Source: Candidatus Zixiibacteriota bacterium (GTDB taxonomy: Bacteria > Zixibacteria > MSB-5A5 > GN15 > FEB-12). From it: a stretch of 38,657 nucleotides of DNA. Both the position numbers and the translations under genes were made by a program. Shown piece by piece: positions 6,363 through 14,326 of the stretch. Each line of letters starts with the position of its first letter. The first letter of the stretch is position 1. The stretch spans positions 686,489-725,145 of the forward strand of contig CP070674.1 in NCBI GenBank assembly GCA_020351995.1. Direction: 5' to 3'. The notes under the pieces were generated by a model that saw nothing but the letters and a program-made list of their open reading frames with translations, was not told where the DNA came from and did no database searches.

Positions 6363-6684
6363 CCTGTTGACCCAGGCCAGACAGTTAGCCGAGGGGGCGG
6401 CGAAGAAAGCCGATGAGTTCTCCGGGGTATTGGGCTCGGCACAAGGTTTCATTCTGGAGCAGTTCGGTCAGAATGGTCTGTACGCCGCCTATATACTCGT
6501 CGCGGCGCTCTCGGTTTTCATACTATCAAAACTGGTCAAAATTACCTTTGCCACCGTAAAGTACCTCGTGATACCTTCAATGGCTCTCGCCTTTCTCGGT
6601 TCATTCTTCGTGCCTTATTCGTTTCCGACTCTGCTCCCGGTAACGGTGACAGTCTGTTCGGTATTTTTGCTGTTCAAGGGCTGA
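6349..6684 (+). CDS. Small membrane protein of unknown function
   Basis: A 111-residue protein with a polar helical N-terminus (about residues 1-40), then two or three hydrophobic segments (about residues 44-62, 66-85 and 91-110). GGAGGA lies eight bases before the ATG inside the preceding gene, supporting this start and translational coupling. No catalytic motif is visible. With the small acidic protein before it, it may form a membrane-recruited pair; that is inference from the overlap only. Confidence 0.75.
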   Translation: MSNGDLLTQARQLAEGAAKKADEFSGVLGSAQGFILEQFGQNGLYAAYILVAALSVFILSKLVKITFATVKYLVIPSMALAFLGSFFVPYSFPTLLPVTVTVCSVFLLFKG

Positions 6685-6895
6685 GTCGAGACCTGTCGGT
6701 TTAATTCAATTGTTTGAGTCCAAAACGCGGGCCCAACATCCCTCGCCCGTTCGCCCTACTTCCTTCCTTAACAACGAGTTAATCATGTTCCAAAGTGCTT
6801 GGCAGCCGGATTGCAGGGAATGGTAATGGAACTGTTTCAAGAACTTCCCTCGCTAAACATCAGAATGCCGGGGAAATATTCGGAGGCGGTACGTT

Positions 6896-7348
6896 ATGAC
6901 AGACGACAAAACCTGCATTCATTGTAGAAGGCGGCTCATCCAGAAGAACGGTGTCTGGATATGCCAGAGGTGTAACTCGCGCGACCTCGAGTACGCCAGG
7001 GTATTCATCGAAGAGCGCGACGATGAGGATTATGTCTTTATAGAGTGTCCGGGAGCGACGCTTTATGAAAAAGGTAGCGATGAGATAGTGGCCGGAGTGA
7101 GATTCCTCGATGATAACGACCCTCAGAAAGGTTATGATATCGTCGAACATCCTGTTTATGCCCCGACGCATACCAAAAGGAGACGAATCAAAAAGGAAGC
7201 TCTGGGTAAGATTCGTCGTTGCCAGGGATGCCAGGATTACACGGTGCGAATGCGGCGTCCTGAGGGTCCGGATTTCTTTGTACCCTCGGTGAAACACCCA
7301 AAGAGGAAAAAACTGAAAACAGTCGAGTACGTCACCTACGAACCATAG
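6896..7348 (+). CDS. Zinc-ribbon protein of unknown function
   Basis: A 150-residue basic protein. Two cysteine pairs near the N-terminus, CIHC (about residue 7) and CQRC (about residue 23), form a zinc ribbon. A further CQGC near residue 107 lies in a basic region (KRRRIKKEALGKIRRCQGC). The C-terminus is lysine-rich. Zinc ribbon plus basic patches suggests nucleic-acid or ribosome binding, but no family was recognised. GGAGGCGG lies shortly before the ATG. The gene is monocistronic by spacing, with about 210 bases before it and 270 after it. Confidence 0.8.
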   Translation: MTDDKTCIHCRRRLIQKNGVWICQRCNSRDLEYARVFIEERDDEDYVFIECPGATLYEKGSDEIVAGVRFLDDNDPQKGYDIVEHPVYAPTHTKRRRIKKEALGKIRRCQGCQDYTVRMRRPEGPDFFVPSVKHPKRKKLKTVEYVTYEP

Positions 7349-7433
7349 ATGCCTATTACATTCAGGACGGGGCGCAAGAGTTCCAAACGCGTTGTCAATC
7401 TTCGATGTTCCTTGCGGAGGGCACGCTTCCGTG

Positions 7434-7462
7434 TTGACACGGGGTCGGCCTTCGCTTATCTT
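7434..7462 (+). promoter_or_regulatory. Promoter of the GT-C/TPR gene
   Basis: A perfect -35 box TTGACA (7434-7439) is followed after 17 bases by TATCTT (7457-7462). It would give a leader of about 150 bases before the ATG at 7620, containing the hairpin at 7511-7537. Confidence 0.6.
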
Positions 7463-7510
7463 TAATATAGAGCCTCTACGGCCGCATCACTTTGATCATA
7501 AATGGGAGTG

Positions 7511-7537
7511 AGGCATTGCGAGCTGTCGCGAATGCCT
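7511..7537 (+). promoter_or_regulatory. Leader hairpin
   Basis: AGGCATT-GCGA (7511-7521) pairs with TCGC-G-AATGCCT (7526-7537): 11 pairs, one bulged G and a GCTG loop. It lies in the long untranslated leader of the following gene. There is no T-run, so it is a stabilising or regulatory hairpin rather than a terminator. Confidence 0.45.
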
Positions 7538-7619
7538 GCTAATCGTAGATAGATTTAGTTAAGACAACTTAATCACAATAAGGCCTGCGCCCGGTCGGCG
7601 CCGGCTGAACCCCGTTGCT

Positions 7620-9635
7620 ATGAAGTCTCAGACGGTGGCGACAGCGGTCACGTCTCTGGTGACGATTTTGCTCTATGGTGTTGCCTGGATTATTCCTCTT
7701 AATTCGGCCTGGGGTGTACACCAGCTTGCATTCTTGAGCAAGCCATGGTTGGCAATACCGGGACTTTCGATACTGGCAATAGTGATCATAGCTTTCTGGC
7801 CGTCATCATCGGCAAGGCTGAACACTTATATCGAGGCGCTGTCAAGGCTGATTTGGGAACGAGGGTTACCGCCGAAGCTGGCAATGGTGTCGCTGGCCGC
7901 TTTCTTCTACCTTTTTCGACTACCCACCTACTTCACCGGCGACGGATACCACCTGCTAAATTCTTTCGGTGGTCTAAGTACATACCACGCTGAGGCAACC
8001 AAGTATGGGGCGGTATTGATAATACGCGTGGTGCAGGGGCTGCTTGGTGAATTCACGTATGAATCCGCTCAAACAGCCTTTCAGATTGTCAGCATTATCT
8101 GCGGAGCCGTGACAATTTTGCTGATGATAGGTATCGTGGGCGAGTTATCGAACGATCGGGTCAAGCGTCTTCTATCGTTGATGGTACTGCTCTTCTCCGG
8201 AGGAATTATAATCTTCTTTGGACACGTCGAGTTCTACTCGATGGTGTGGGTGGCAACGTCACTGTGGCTTCTGCTTTCACTTCGCAACTTCAATCAAGTT
8301 GGCTCGATTGCTGCAATTGTGGCCGTTTTTGGTGGCATGGTGCTTTGCCATGTGGAAAGCCTGAGTCTTTTACCGGCGCTGTTCTACCTGCTGTGGCGGC
8401 GTGTCAAACGCGACTCTGCGGTTGCGGTTAGAACCTCGCCCATAGTGATCCTCGCCGCCGCATTACCGGTTCTGGCAACCATAGGCAGTGCGGTGCTGAG
8501 TCATTCGAGTAACGAATTCGCCCGGTACTTCCTCCCGCTTACCGGTTCTCGCGGTTCTTTCGCCGACTATTCTATCCTGTCATGGCAACACTTACACGAG
8601 ATTGGAAATCTGATCATAGCTCTATGTCCTGCCGTCGTGGTTCTGGTTGCCCTACTATGCTGCCTCAAAGACAGGGGTCACCGCAGGGATGCGGTGTATT
8701 TTCTGCTTCTGGCATCATCGGGGGGGCTGAGTTTCGTATTGGTGATTAAGCCGGAGCTGGGAATGGCCCGGGATATTGATTTGATGTCGCTGGCGGTATT
8801 TCCGACGGTTCTCCTTCTTCTGTCCGTTATCGGTGCGTCCAGGGATAGGTTATCAGCCCGTGTGGCGATGATAGTAGCCGTCGTATGTGTTGCCGGTACC
8901 GTCACCTTCATGGCGGCCAACATATCACGCGGTTCCGCTGAAAACAGGGTGTTGGCCTTGCTGACGCATTATGGAGAAAGAGATCGTGGCGGGTGGAATT
9001 CATTCGCAGCGTATACACAGCGTAGCGGTAACGAGCGGAACCATCGGCTGGCGATTACCAGGATGTACGAATTTTTTCCGGGTGACGCTACATTGAAGAG
9101 GATAGACTCGCTGGTTCGCAAGGGCGGGCTGGACGAGGCGGAGGTTCTCGCATCCCGACTCGTCGAGCGTAACCCGAACGACGGAGTATACCTTCGCACG
9201 CTGGCGAGTATCCAGTCGCTTCAGGGTAGGTTTGACCAGGCCTTGTACAGCTACGAACGTGCCTTGCAGCTGCGCCCGGACAACGTCACATACTACGGTG
9301 CCGGTATGCATTTGCAGCGAGCGGGCAAGTATAAGGAGGCGTTGGCCATGTTTATCCGCGCTCACGAACTTGCCCCAAAGTCGGAAAACATTCTTGAGGC
9401 TATGGCCGCGTCGTGCCTGCACATCGGGGATATTGTCGGTGCAAAGGCATTGGCCGACACCCTTTTTGTAATAAGGCCGAATGCGCCCGGCGGGCATGTC
9501 GTAATGATGCTGGCTGCCCTGGCTGAGCGAAACATAGAAGCCGCCCGTACCTCATACCTCGCTTTCAAGACGTCTGGTGTCGGGAGACCGGACTACGCCG
9601 AGATTATCGAGACATACGGGGCGCTGCTTGATTAG
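7620..9635 (+). CDS. GT-C-like polytopic membrane protein with C-terminal TPRs
   Basis: This 671-residue protein has about 11-12 membrane segments in its first 440 residues. The rest is soluble, with about four tetratricopeptide repeats (residues about 490-665, for example GRFDQALYSYERALQLRPDN). After the early membrane segments the loop YFTGDGYHLL carries an acidic residue at the place where GT-C glycosyltransferases keep their catalytic aspartate. GHVEFYSMVW lies in a later segment. The layout matches membrane glycosyltransferases that use lipid-linked sugars, with TPRs for partner binding; the enzymatic role is inference. The ATG has no clear ribosome-binding site. It stands alone with its own promoter. 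Confidence 0.82.
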   Translation: MKSQTVATAVTSLVTILLYGVAWIIPLNSAWGVHQLAFLSKPWLAIPGLSILAIVIIAFWPSSSARLNTYIEALSRLIWERGLPPKLAMVSLAAFFYLFRLPTYFTGDGYHLLNSFGGLSTYHAEATKYGAVLIIRVVQGLLGEFTYESAQTAFQIVSIICGAVTILLMIGIVGELSNDRVKRLLSLMVLLFSGGIIIFFGHVEFYSMVWVATSLWLLLSLRNFNQVGSIAAIVAVFGGMVLCHVESLSLLPALFYLLWRRVKRDSAVAVRTSPIVILAAALPVLATIGSAVLSHSSNEFARYFLPLTGSRGSFADYSILSWQHLHEIGNLIIALCPAVVVLVALLCCLKDRGHRRDAVYFLLLASSGGLSFVLVIKPELGMARDIDLMSLAVFPTVLLLLSVIGASRDRLSARVAMIVAVVCVAGTVTFMAANISRGSAENRVLALLTHYGERDRGGWNSFAAYTQRSGNERNHRLAITRMYEFFPGDATLKRIDSLVRKGGLDEAEVLASRLVERNPNDGVYLRTLASIQSLQGRFDQALYSYERALQLRPDNVTYYGAGMHLQRAGKYKEALAMFIRAHELAPKSENILEAMAASCLHIGDIVGAKALADTLFVIRPNAPGGHVVMMLAALAERNIEAARTSYLAFKTSGVGRPDYAEIIETYGALLD

Positions 9636-9717
9636 CCCACATCGGAACCCGACAGCGCATCGGCATACAGATACTCAACTCAGGTTACTGTGATAAGGAA
9701 AGTTGTGAGGATGGTCT

Positions 9718-10710
9718 TCAGGATGCTCGCCTGCGACTTACGACACGCAGGGCATCGGCCATGAGTCGGTAGAGACCTTTTTCGGAATTGGCCCGGATCG
9801 CCGTGAAACACTTATCACAGACGTTCTTGCTTGAAAACTCACGAACCAGTTCATCCTGAGAATCGTACATATCGCGGAACATACCGCACGGCGTGAGCTT
9901 TCCCCAGGGATTCACAATCAGGAATCTTCTTCCGGCCCGGCAGTTCGGCTGCCGGCCGGTACGGAAGAAATCCATCATCTGGTAGAGAGTCCATTTGGAG
10001 GTGTGAATTGAGTAGCCATCATTTTGCATCTCCAGGAGCTGATCCACGACCCGTTTCAAGTCGGTTTGGTCGTCCGGCTTGCTTACCAAATAGTCGGTGT
10101 TGTTGGTTCGGAGAGAATTGTAGGTACTGAAGTTCACGGCCACACCCCATTTTTTAGCCAGATCGGCGATCCTGGGCAGGTCGCGGAAGTTGTCACTCTG
10201 CACCACACACGCCAGAATAATGTCGTTGTTGCCATATTTTGCCAGCCGCGGCATAAGATCAGCGATCTTTTCGAAATTGCCCTTCAGGTTGCGAAACTCG
10301 TTCTGACGTTCATCGGGATAGTCAAGAGAGATTGAAAACTGATCGATTCCGGACTCGCGCAGTTTGAGATAGCGTTCTTCATTCAGGATGGTAACATTGG
10401 TGGTTATAACAAAGACCGCCACCGGGTCACGCCGCCGCATCTCGGCCACTATATCGTAAAGGTCCTTGCGAAGGGTGGGCTCGCCACCGGATATCTGGGC
10501 CACGGCCGGTTTTAGTCGCTCCAGATGGCTTGCGAAAACCCCCGGACCCAGGCGAGGCTCCTCGATGTAGTCCCCGAGATCACAGTGCTTGCATCGAGCG
10601 TTACAATTATAGGTTATTTCAAAAGATACGCACACCGGTCGGCCGACAACGATATTCTTGAGAGTCCGGGCGGCAATCCGTGCCTTTCGGCTGGCGGTTA
10701 ATTCGGGCAA
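9718..10710 (-). CDS. Radical SAM protein with SPASM-like tail
   Basis: A 330-residue radical SAM enzyme. The cluster motif CX3CX2C is C36, C40 and C43 in CNARCKHCDLG. SGGEPTLRKDL near residue 95 is the SAM-binding GGE motif. C-terminal cysteines (CRAGRRFL, TPCGMF and NVCDKCF) form a SPASM/Twitch-like auxiliary-cluster region. Such enzymes modify peptides or small molecules; no substrate gene is visible next to it, so the reaction is unknown. The start codon is TTG with GGAGAA eight bases upstream, which decides the start. It is divergent from trpR-trpB across a 280-base intergenic region. Confidence 0.87.
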   Translation of the reverse strand: MPELTASRKARIAARTLKNIVVGRPVCVSFEITYNCNARCKHCDLGDYIEEPRLGPGVFASHLERLKPAVAQISGGEPTLRKDLYDIVAEMRRRDPVAVFVITTNVTILNEERYLKLRESGIDQFSISLDYPDERQNEFRNLKGNFEKIADLMPRLAKYGNNDIILACVVQSDNFRDLPRIADLAKKWGVAVNFSTYNSLRTNNTDYLVSKPDDQTDLKRVVDQLLEMQNDGYSIHTSKWTLYQMMDFFRTGRQPNCRAGRRFLIVNPWGKLTPCGMFRDMYDSQDELVREFSSKNVCDKCFTAIRANSEKGLYRLMADALRVVSRRRAS

Positions 10711-10929
10711 AATAACTTCTCCATGTTATCGGAACGTACTCTGCGGCTGAGCACTGTCCAGTGTAGTCGACTAAGTATATGGTATGTATCCCGAAGATAC
10801 AAATACTTTTATTGACTAATGTCAGCGGCAAAGCCGCGGCCGAAAGACGCCAAGTCGCTCATTTCCAACGCCTACGGTGACCCCGGGTTTGCTGTGGGCG
10901 AGCGCCTGTCCTTTCGGTACAGAAACATC

Positions 10930-10975
10930 TTGACAAAAATACCTTTTCATATATAATGTTTCTATACATAGAAAC
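10930..10975 (+). promoter_or_regulatory. trpRB promoter with overlapping TrpR operator candidate
   Basis: A perfect -35 box TTGACA (10930-10935), a 16-base spacer and a perfect -10 box TATAAT (10952-10957). Immediately after it, GTTTCTAT-AC-ATAGAAAC (10958-10975) is a perfect dyad with eight-base arms, covering the predicted transcription start. A bound repressor there would block RNA polymerase. Since the next gene encodes a TrpR-family repressor, autoregulation by tryptophan-loaded TrpR is the simplest reading. An additional GAAAC half-site lies at 10922-10926. Confidence 0.8.
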
Positions 10976-10989
10976 AACAGGGAGGGCCG

Positions 10990-11298
10990 GTGGCCCGTAA
11001 CGATGAAATAACAGGCGTTTTTGCTGATATCAAAGACACCACGACTATGAAACGCCTTTTCAAAGAGATATTTACTCCTGCTGAGATTCGGGATGTTGCC
11101 CTTCGATGGCGACTTATGAAGATGCTTCATAGGGGAGTCCCGCAGAGGGAAATTGCCGCAAAGCTGGGAATCAGCCTGTGCAAAATTACCCGCGGCTCCA
11201 GAGTGCTGAAGGCACGAAGGTCGGTATCGAAGAAAATTCTGGATCAAAAGAAAGGAGTAAAACATGCATCGCGCAAGAAAACTGGAGCCTTTACCTGA
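10990..11298 (+). CDS. trpR: Trp repressor family protein TrpR
   Basis: A 102-residue all-helical DNA-binding protein. The second half matches Trp[13 protein letters not shown], then QREIAAKLG and [14 protein letters not shown], giving the helix-turn-helix at about residues 50-70. The arginines that hold tryptophan in E. coli TrpR have counterparts: one of R39/R41 in the first motif and R68 in ITRGS. Tryptophan would therefore be the corepressor. The start is GTG with GGGAGGG just upstream. It overlaps trpB by 35 bases, so repressor and enzyme are made together. It lies directly behind an 18-bp dyad. Outside Gammaproteobacteria and Chlamydiae such operon-linked TrpR proteins are uncommon as far as I know. 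A generic YerC/TrpR-like regulator is the alternative. Confidence 0.9.
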   Translation: MARNDEITGVFADIKDTTTMKRLFKEIFTPAEIRDVALRWRLMKMLHRGVPQREIAAKLGISLCKITRGSRVLKARRSVSKKILDQKKGVKHASRKKTGAFT

Positions 11299-12484
11299 CG
11301 TTAACGGATATTTCGGTCAGTACGGTGGACAATATGTCCCCGAACCCCTCATTAACATTCTCAACGAAATCACTACCGCCTACCTTTACTACAAAGACAA
11401 CCATGAATTCCAGCAGGAACTCAGAGACCTTCAGAGGCGCTATGTCGGTCGTCCCAGCCCGGTGTATTATTGCCGCAATCTCTCCAAAAAGCTTGGCGGG
11501 GCGCAGATCTATCTCAAACGCGAAGATCTCAACCATACCGGGGCGCACAAGATAAACCACTGTCTGGGTGAGGCTATTCTGGCCAAGCGAATGGGCAAAA
11601 AGAAAATCATCGCCGAGACCGGAGCCGGGCAACACGGAGTGGCTCTGGCTACGGCGGCGGCGCTGGTCGGGCTGGAGTGCGATATCTACATGGGTGAAGT
11701 TGACATGGAGAAGGAACACCCCAATGTAGTACGCATGAAGATACTGGGAACTAATGTCGTGCCGGTCAAAATCGGCCTGAAAACGCTCAAGGAGGCGGTC
11801 GACGCGGCGTTCGAAGGGTACGTCCAAGATCCCGTGAATCAGTTTTATGCAATCGGTTCGGTAGTGGGGCCGCATCCCTTCCCGATGATGGTGAGGGATT
11901 TTCAGAAGATCGTCGGAGAGGAAGCCAAGAGGCAATTTCGAGAGATGACCGGTCGTCTTCCGGGCTGTCTCGTGGCCTGTGTCGGCGGCGGATCCAATGC
12001 GATTGGGTTGTTCACAGCCTTTCTCGACGATATCGCGGTCAGGATGTATGGCGTGGAGCCGTCGGGGGTGGGATTCAAGACCGGCGACCACGCCGCGACT
12101 TTGACTCTGGGGTCGCCCGGAATCATCCACGGGTTTAAGTGCTACGTGCTCCAGGATAAACAAGGGCGACCCCTTCCGGTTTACTCTATTGCCTCCGGCC
12201 TTGACTACCCCGGAGTTGGCCCCCAACACAGCCATCTCAAGGATATCAAGCGGGTGGAATACGAGACAATCAGCGACGCCGAGGCGATTGACGCCTTTTT
12301 CGAACTGTCGAGGACAGAAGGAATCATTCCGGCTCTTGAAAGCGCTCACGCTGTAGCCTATGCGATGAAACTGGCTCCGAAGATGGAGAGTTACGAAACC
12401 ATACTGGTCAACCTGTCAGGGCGGGGAGACAAGGATATCGACTATGTGGCCGCCAAGTACGGTCACAAGTATGGGGTTAACTAA
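11264..12484 (+). CDS. trpB: Tryptophan synthase beta subunit TrpB
   Basis: TrpB joins indole and L-serine into L-tryptophan using pyridoxal phosphate. The 406-residue protein is full length. [13 protein letters not shown] at the N-terminus marks the TrpB1 type. The PLP lysine is K96 in HTGAHKINH, the catalytic glutamate E118 in AETGAGQHG, and GGGSNAIG is the phosphate loop. AAGGAG precedes the ATG inside trpR. No trpA is adjacent and no other trp gene is in the window, so the operon may serve indole salvage, or the alpha subunit may be encoded elsewhere. A GC-rich hairpin follows the stop codon. Confidence 0.97.
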   Translation: MHRARKLEPLPDVNGYFGQYGGQYVPEPLINILNEITTAYLYYKDNHEFQQELRDLQRRYVGRPSPVYYCRNLSKKLGGAQIYLKREDLNHTGAHKINHCLGEAILAKRMGKKKIIAETGAGQHGVALATAAALVGLECDIYMGEVDMEKEHPNVVRMKILGTNVVPVKIGLKTLKEAVDAAFEGYVQDPVNQFYAIGSVVGPHPFPMMVRDFQKIVGEEAKRQFREMTGRLPGCLVACVGGGSNAIGLFTAFLDDIAVRMYGVEPSGVGFKTGDHAATLTLGSPGIIHGFKCYVLQDKQGRPLPVYSIASGLDYPGVGPQHSHLKDIKRVEYETISDAEAIDAFFELSRTEGIIPALESAHAVAYAMKLAPKMESYETILVNLSGRGDKDIDYVAAKYGHKYGVN

Positions 12485-12496
12485 CAACAGGAGAAA

Positions 12497-12527
12497 GGCG
12501 GGCCCGCTCTCGTCGGGCGGGCCCGCC
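12497..12527. terminator. GC-rich hairpin after trpB
   Basis: GGCGGGCCCGC (12497-12507) and GCGGGCCCGCC (12517-12527) pair perfectly over 11 bases with a nine-base loop. No T-run follows on the plus strand. It lies between the trpB stop and the convergent gene ending at 12553, so it probably ends or stabilises both transcripts. Confidence 0.65.
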
Positions 12528-12552
12528 GCACAACACCATTTCGAAATCCGCG

Positions 12553-13158
12553 TCACTCTAATTCGGAGAGGATTTTCGTCAAACAGATTAGACGTTCCGT
12601 ATAATTCTGTACGTGGGTAGCCTGAAGCTGTGACTCTTCTGTGATTTCCTGTGACCAGCACAGACAGCGCGGTAGGATGCGCAAAGTTGCGAATGGCTCG
12701 AGGCTTCTCACAGCATGTTGAAAGTCCTGACGGCGAAGAAGTGTTTTCCCTTGACCTGTCTTGGCCGACAGAAAATAACGCGCATCCAGCTCCGGATTGT
12801 CGATTTCGGTTTCCTCGGTAAGCCGTAAGGCTTTCCGGAGTCTGTCCATCAATGATTCGTGTCGAATGAGAATGTCGTACTTGGTTGGAGTCAGCACAAA
12901 TACTTTAAGGAATTCCACACCATCCTGACCATCGATCCAGACCACATCGCCCATCGGGGAATTGCTGATTTCGATAAAGACCTCATACCGGCCGTATCTG
13001 GTTCGCAGGTTTGGATAACTGTACAGCTCAGCATCGGCAATGCGAAAGGAAGAATGCTGCGGATCGTTCTTCGGCCTTTTGACCTCGCCTCCCCATAGGC
13101 CGGCAATTTCCTCAAGCAGTTTGTCGAATTCTTTGGACCAGCGCTTACTGAATAGCAT
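12553..13158 (-). CDS. Conserved-looking protein of unknown function
   Basis: A 201-residue soluble protein that I do not recognise. The N-terminal half is mixed alpha/beta: residues 1-25 are helical, then YGRYEVFIEISNSP and EFLKVFVLTPTKYDILIRHE are strand-rich. The C-terminal part is helical with a few cysteines. No signal peptide or membrane segment was seen. GGGAGG lies six bases before the ATG, which decides the start. Upstream is a promoter with a dyad over its -10 box. It is convergent with trpB and probably monocistronic. Confidence 0.75.
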   Translation of the reverse strand: MLFSKRWSKEFDKLLEEIAGLWGGEVKRPKNDPQHSSFRIADAELYSYPNLRTRYGRYEVFIEISNSPMGDVVWIDGQDGVEFLKVFVLTPTKYDILIRHESLMDRLRKALRLTEETEIDNPELDARYFLSAKTGQGKTLLRRQDFQHAVRSLEPFATLRILPRCLCWSQEITEESQLQATHVQNYTERLICLTKILSELE

Positions 13159-13190
13159 ATATTACCTCCCGCGAAAACGGTCTCGGTCGA

Positions 13191-13227
13191 TAGTGTCTAC
13201 ACTAAGTATACCTCCGTGCCCGGTCAA
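13191..13227 (-). promoter_or_regulatory. Promoter with dyad over the -10 box
   Basis: On the minus strand TTGACC (-35, 13222-13227), a 17-base spacer and TAGTGT (-10, 13199-13204). The dyad TAGTGT-CT-ACACTA (13191-13204) covers the -10 box, so a repressor binding it would occlude the promoter. The regulator is unknown. Confidence 0.4.
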
Positions 13228-13278
13228 TTATTTTATCGGGCCGCAAAAATTCCAGCCGATGGTCTTAAGTCGGACAAC

Positions 13279-14181
13279 CTAAGGAGTGAGATCATCATAC
13301 ACGAACTTAACCAAATCATCCGCCGGAATGAACCCCTGATTGCCTTCGTCGAATTCCACCGTGGGTTTGGCAGCAATGATTTCTTCCAATGACCTGCCGT
13401 CGTCAACCATACCCTGAACCCTGTTCATTATGGTTGCCAGCATGTCCCGGTACGCCTTGAACCCGGCATAATCCGTCACCGGACCGTGACCGGGAATAAC
13501 GTGAGTGTTTTCATTAATTTTCGCGAGAATGTCGTCAATGGCTTTAATCAAACCCTCGAAGTTGCCCCCGTTTTCCAGGTCAATGAAGGGATAGATTTCA
13601 TTGAAAAAGATGTCGCCGACATGAACTACGTTGGCATTCTTGAAGTATACGACCGCGTCGCCATCGGTATGAGCCGGTCCTACGTGATAGACTTCTATCT
13701 CCTCGCCGTTGAAATGGAGAGTAAGGCCGATTTCAAATGCAATATCCGGCAGCCACTGACCGCTGAGGGGGGGATGCTGTATTTGGAAGTAAGCGATCGA
13801 ATTGCCGGACATCTGCCGCTTGCGGACATTTTCGTGAGCTATTGTCACAGCTCCGGATTGACTGATCAACTCGTTGCCCCCGGTATGGTCGAGATGGTAG
13901 TGAGTGTTGACAAGGATTCTTGCCGGACCGCCGCCAAGCTCTTTGATTTTTTCTGCTGTCTTCGGGTAGAGTTCGGCGTTTGGGTGATCGACTTGAAGGG
14001 TACCGTCCTCTCCTATCAGCACGCCGATGTTTCCACCGCGGCCGCTCAGCATATAGACATTACCGGCTAATTGCTGCGCGGAGATTGTTATTTCATCCGT
14101 CTGGGCCAATAATGATGTCGGTAGTAACACGGACAGAACCAGTGCTGCCGATATGACGATTTTCGGAATTGCGGTTTTCAT
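13279..14181 (-). CDS. Secreted metallo-beta-lactamase-fold hydrolase
   Basis: A 300-residue exported protein. The signal peptide spans about residues 1-27, ending in LLPTSLLAQ. The metal-binding motif HYHLDH gives H94, H96, D98 and H99, followed by TGG. A later metal histidine lies in VGPAHTDGD and another in VIPGHGPVTD. This is the family layout of periplasmic MBL hydrolases related to class B enzymes; the substrate is unknown and could be an ester, lactam or thioester. The ATG at 14181 has GAGG ten bases upstream, preferred over an in-frame TTG three codons earlier. It is next to an exported peptidase, which fits a nutrient-scavenging role. Confidence 0.88.
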   Translation of the reverse strand: MKTAIPKIVISAALVLSVLLPTSLLAQTDEITISAQQLAGNVYMLSGRGGNIGVLIGEDGTLQVDHPNAELYPKTAEKIKELGGGPARILVNTHYHLDHTGGNELISQSGAVTIAHENVRKRQMSGNSIAYFQIQHPPLSGQWLPDIAFEIGLTLHFNGEEIEVYHVGPAHTDGDAVVYFKNANVVHVGDIFFNEIYPFIDLENGGNFEGLIKAIDDILAKINENTHVIPGHGPVTDYAGFKAYRDMLATIMNRVQGMVDDGRSLEEIIAAKPTVEFDEGNQGFIPADDLVKFVYDDLTP

Positions 14182-14326
14182 TATGAGCAACCCTCGTATT
14201 TGATATTGATTTTTTATTAATTACGAACCCTGGCAACCTTTTGATAACAATGTTTACCCGGAAATGCAAGTCGGAGTCTGAAAGGCTTCGATTTCTCTAT
14301 CGCGGCAGACATTGGGGCCCGATGTA

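Noticed and set aside
11291-12349. A 352-codon minus-strand frame
   Set aside because: It is the antisense shadow of trpB, which is unmistakable in the other strand.
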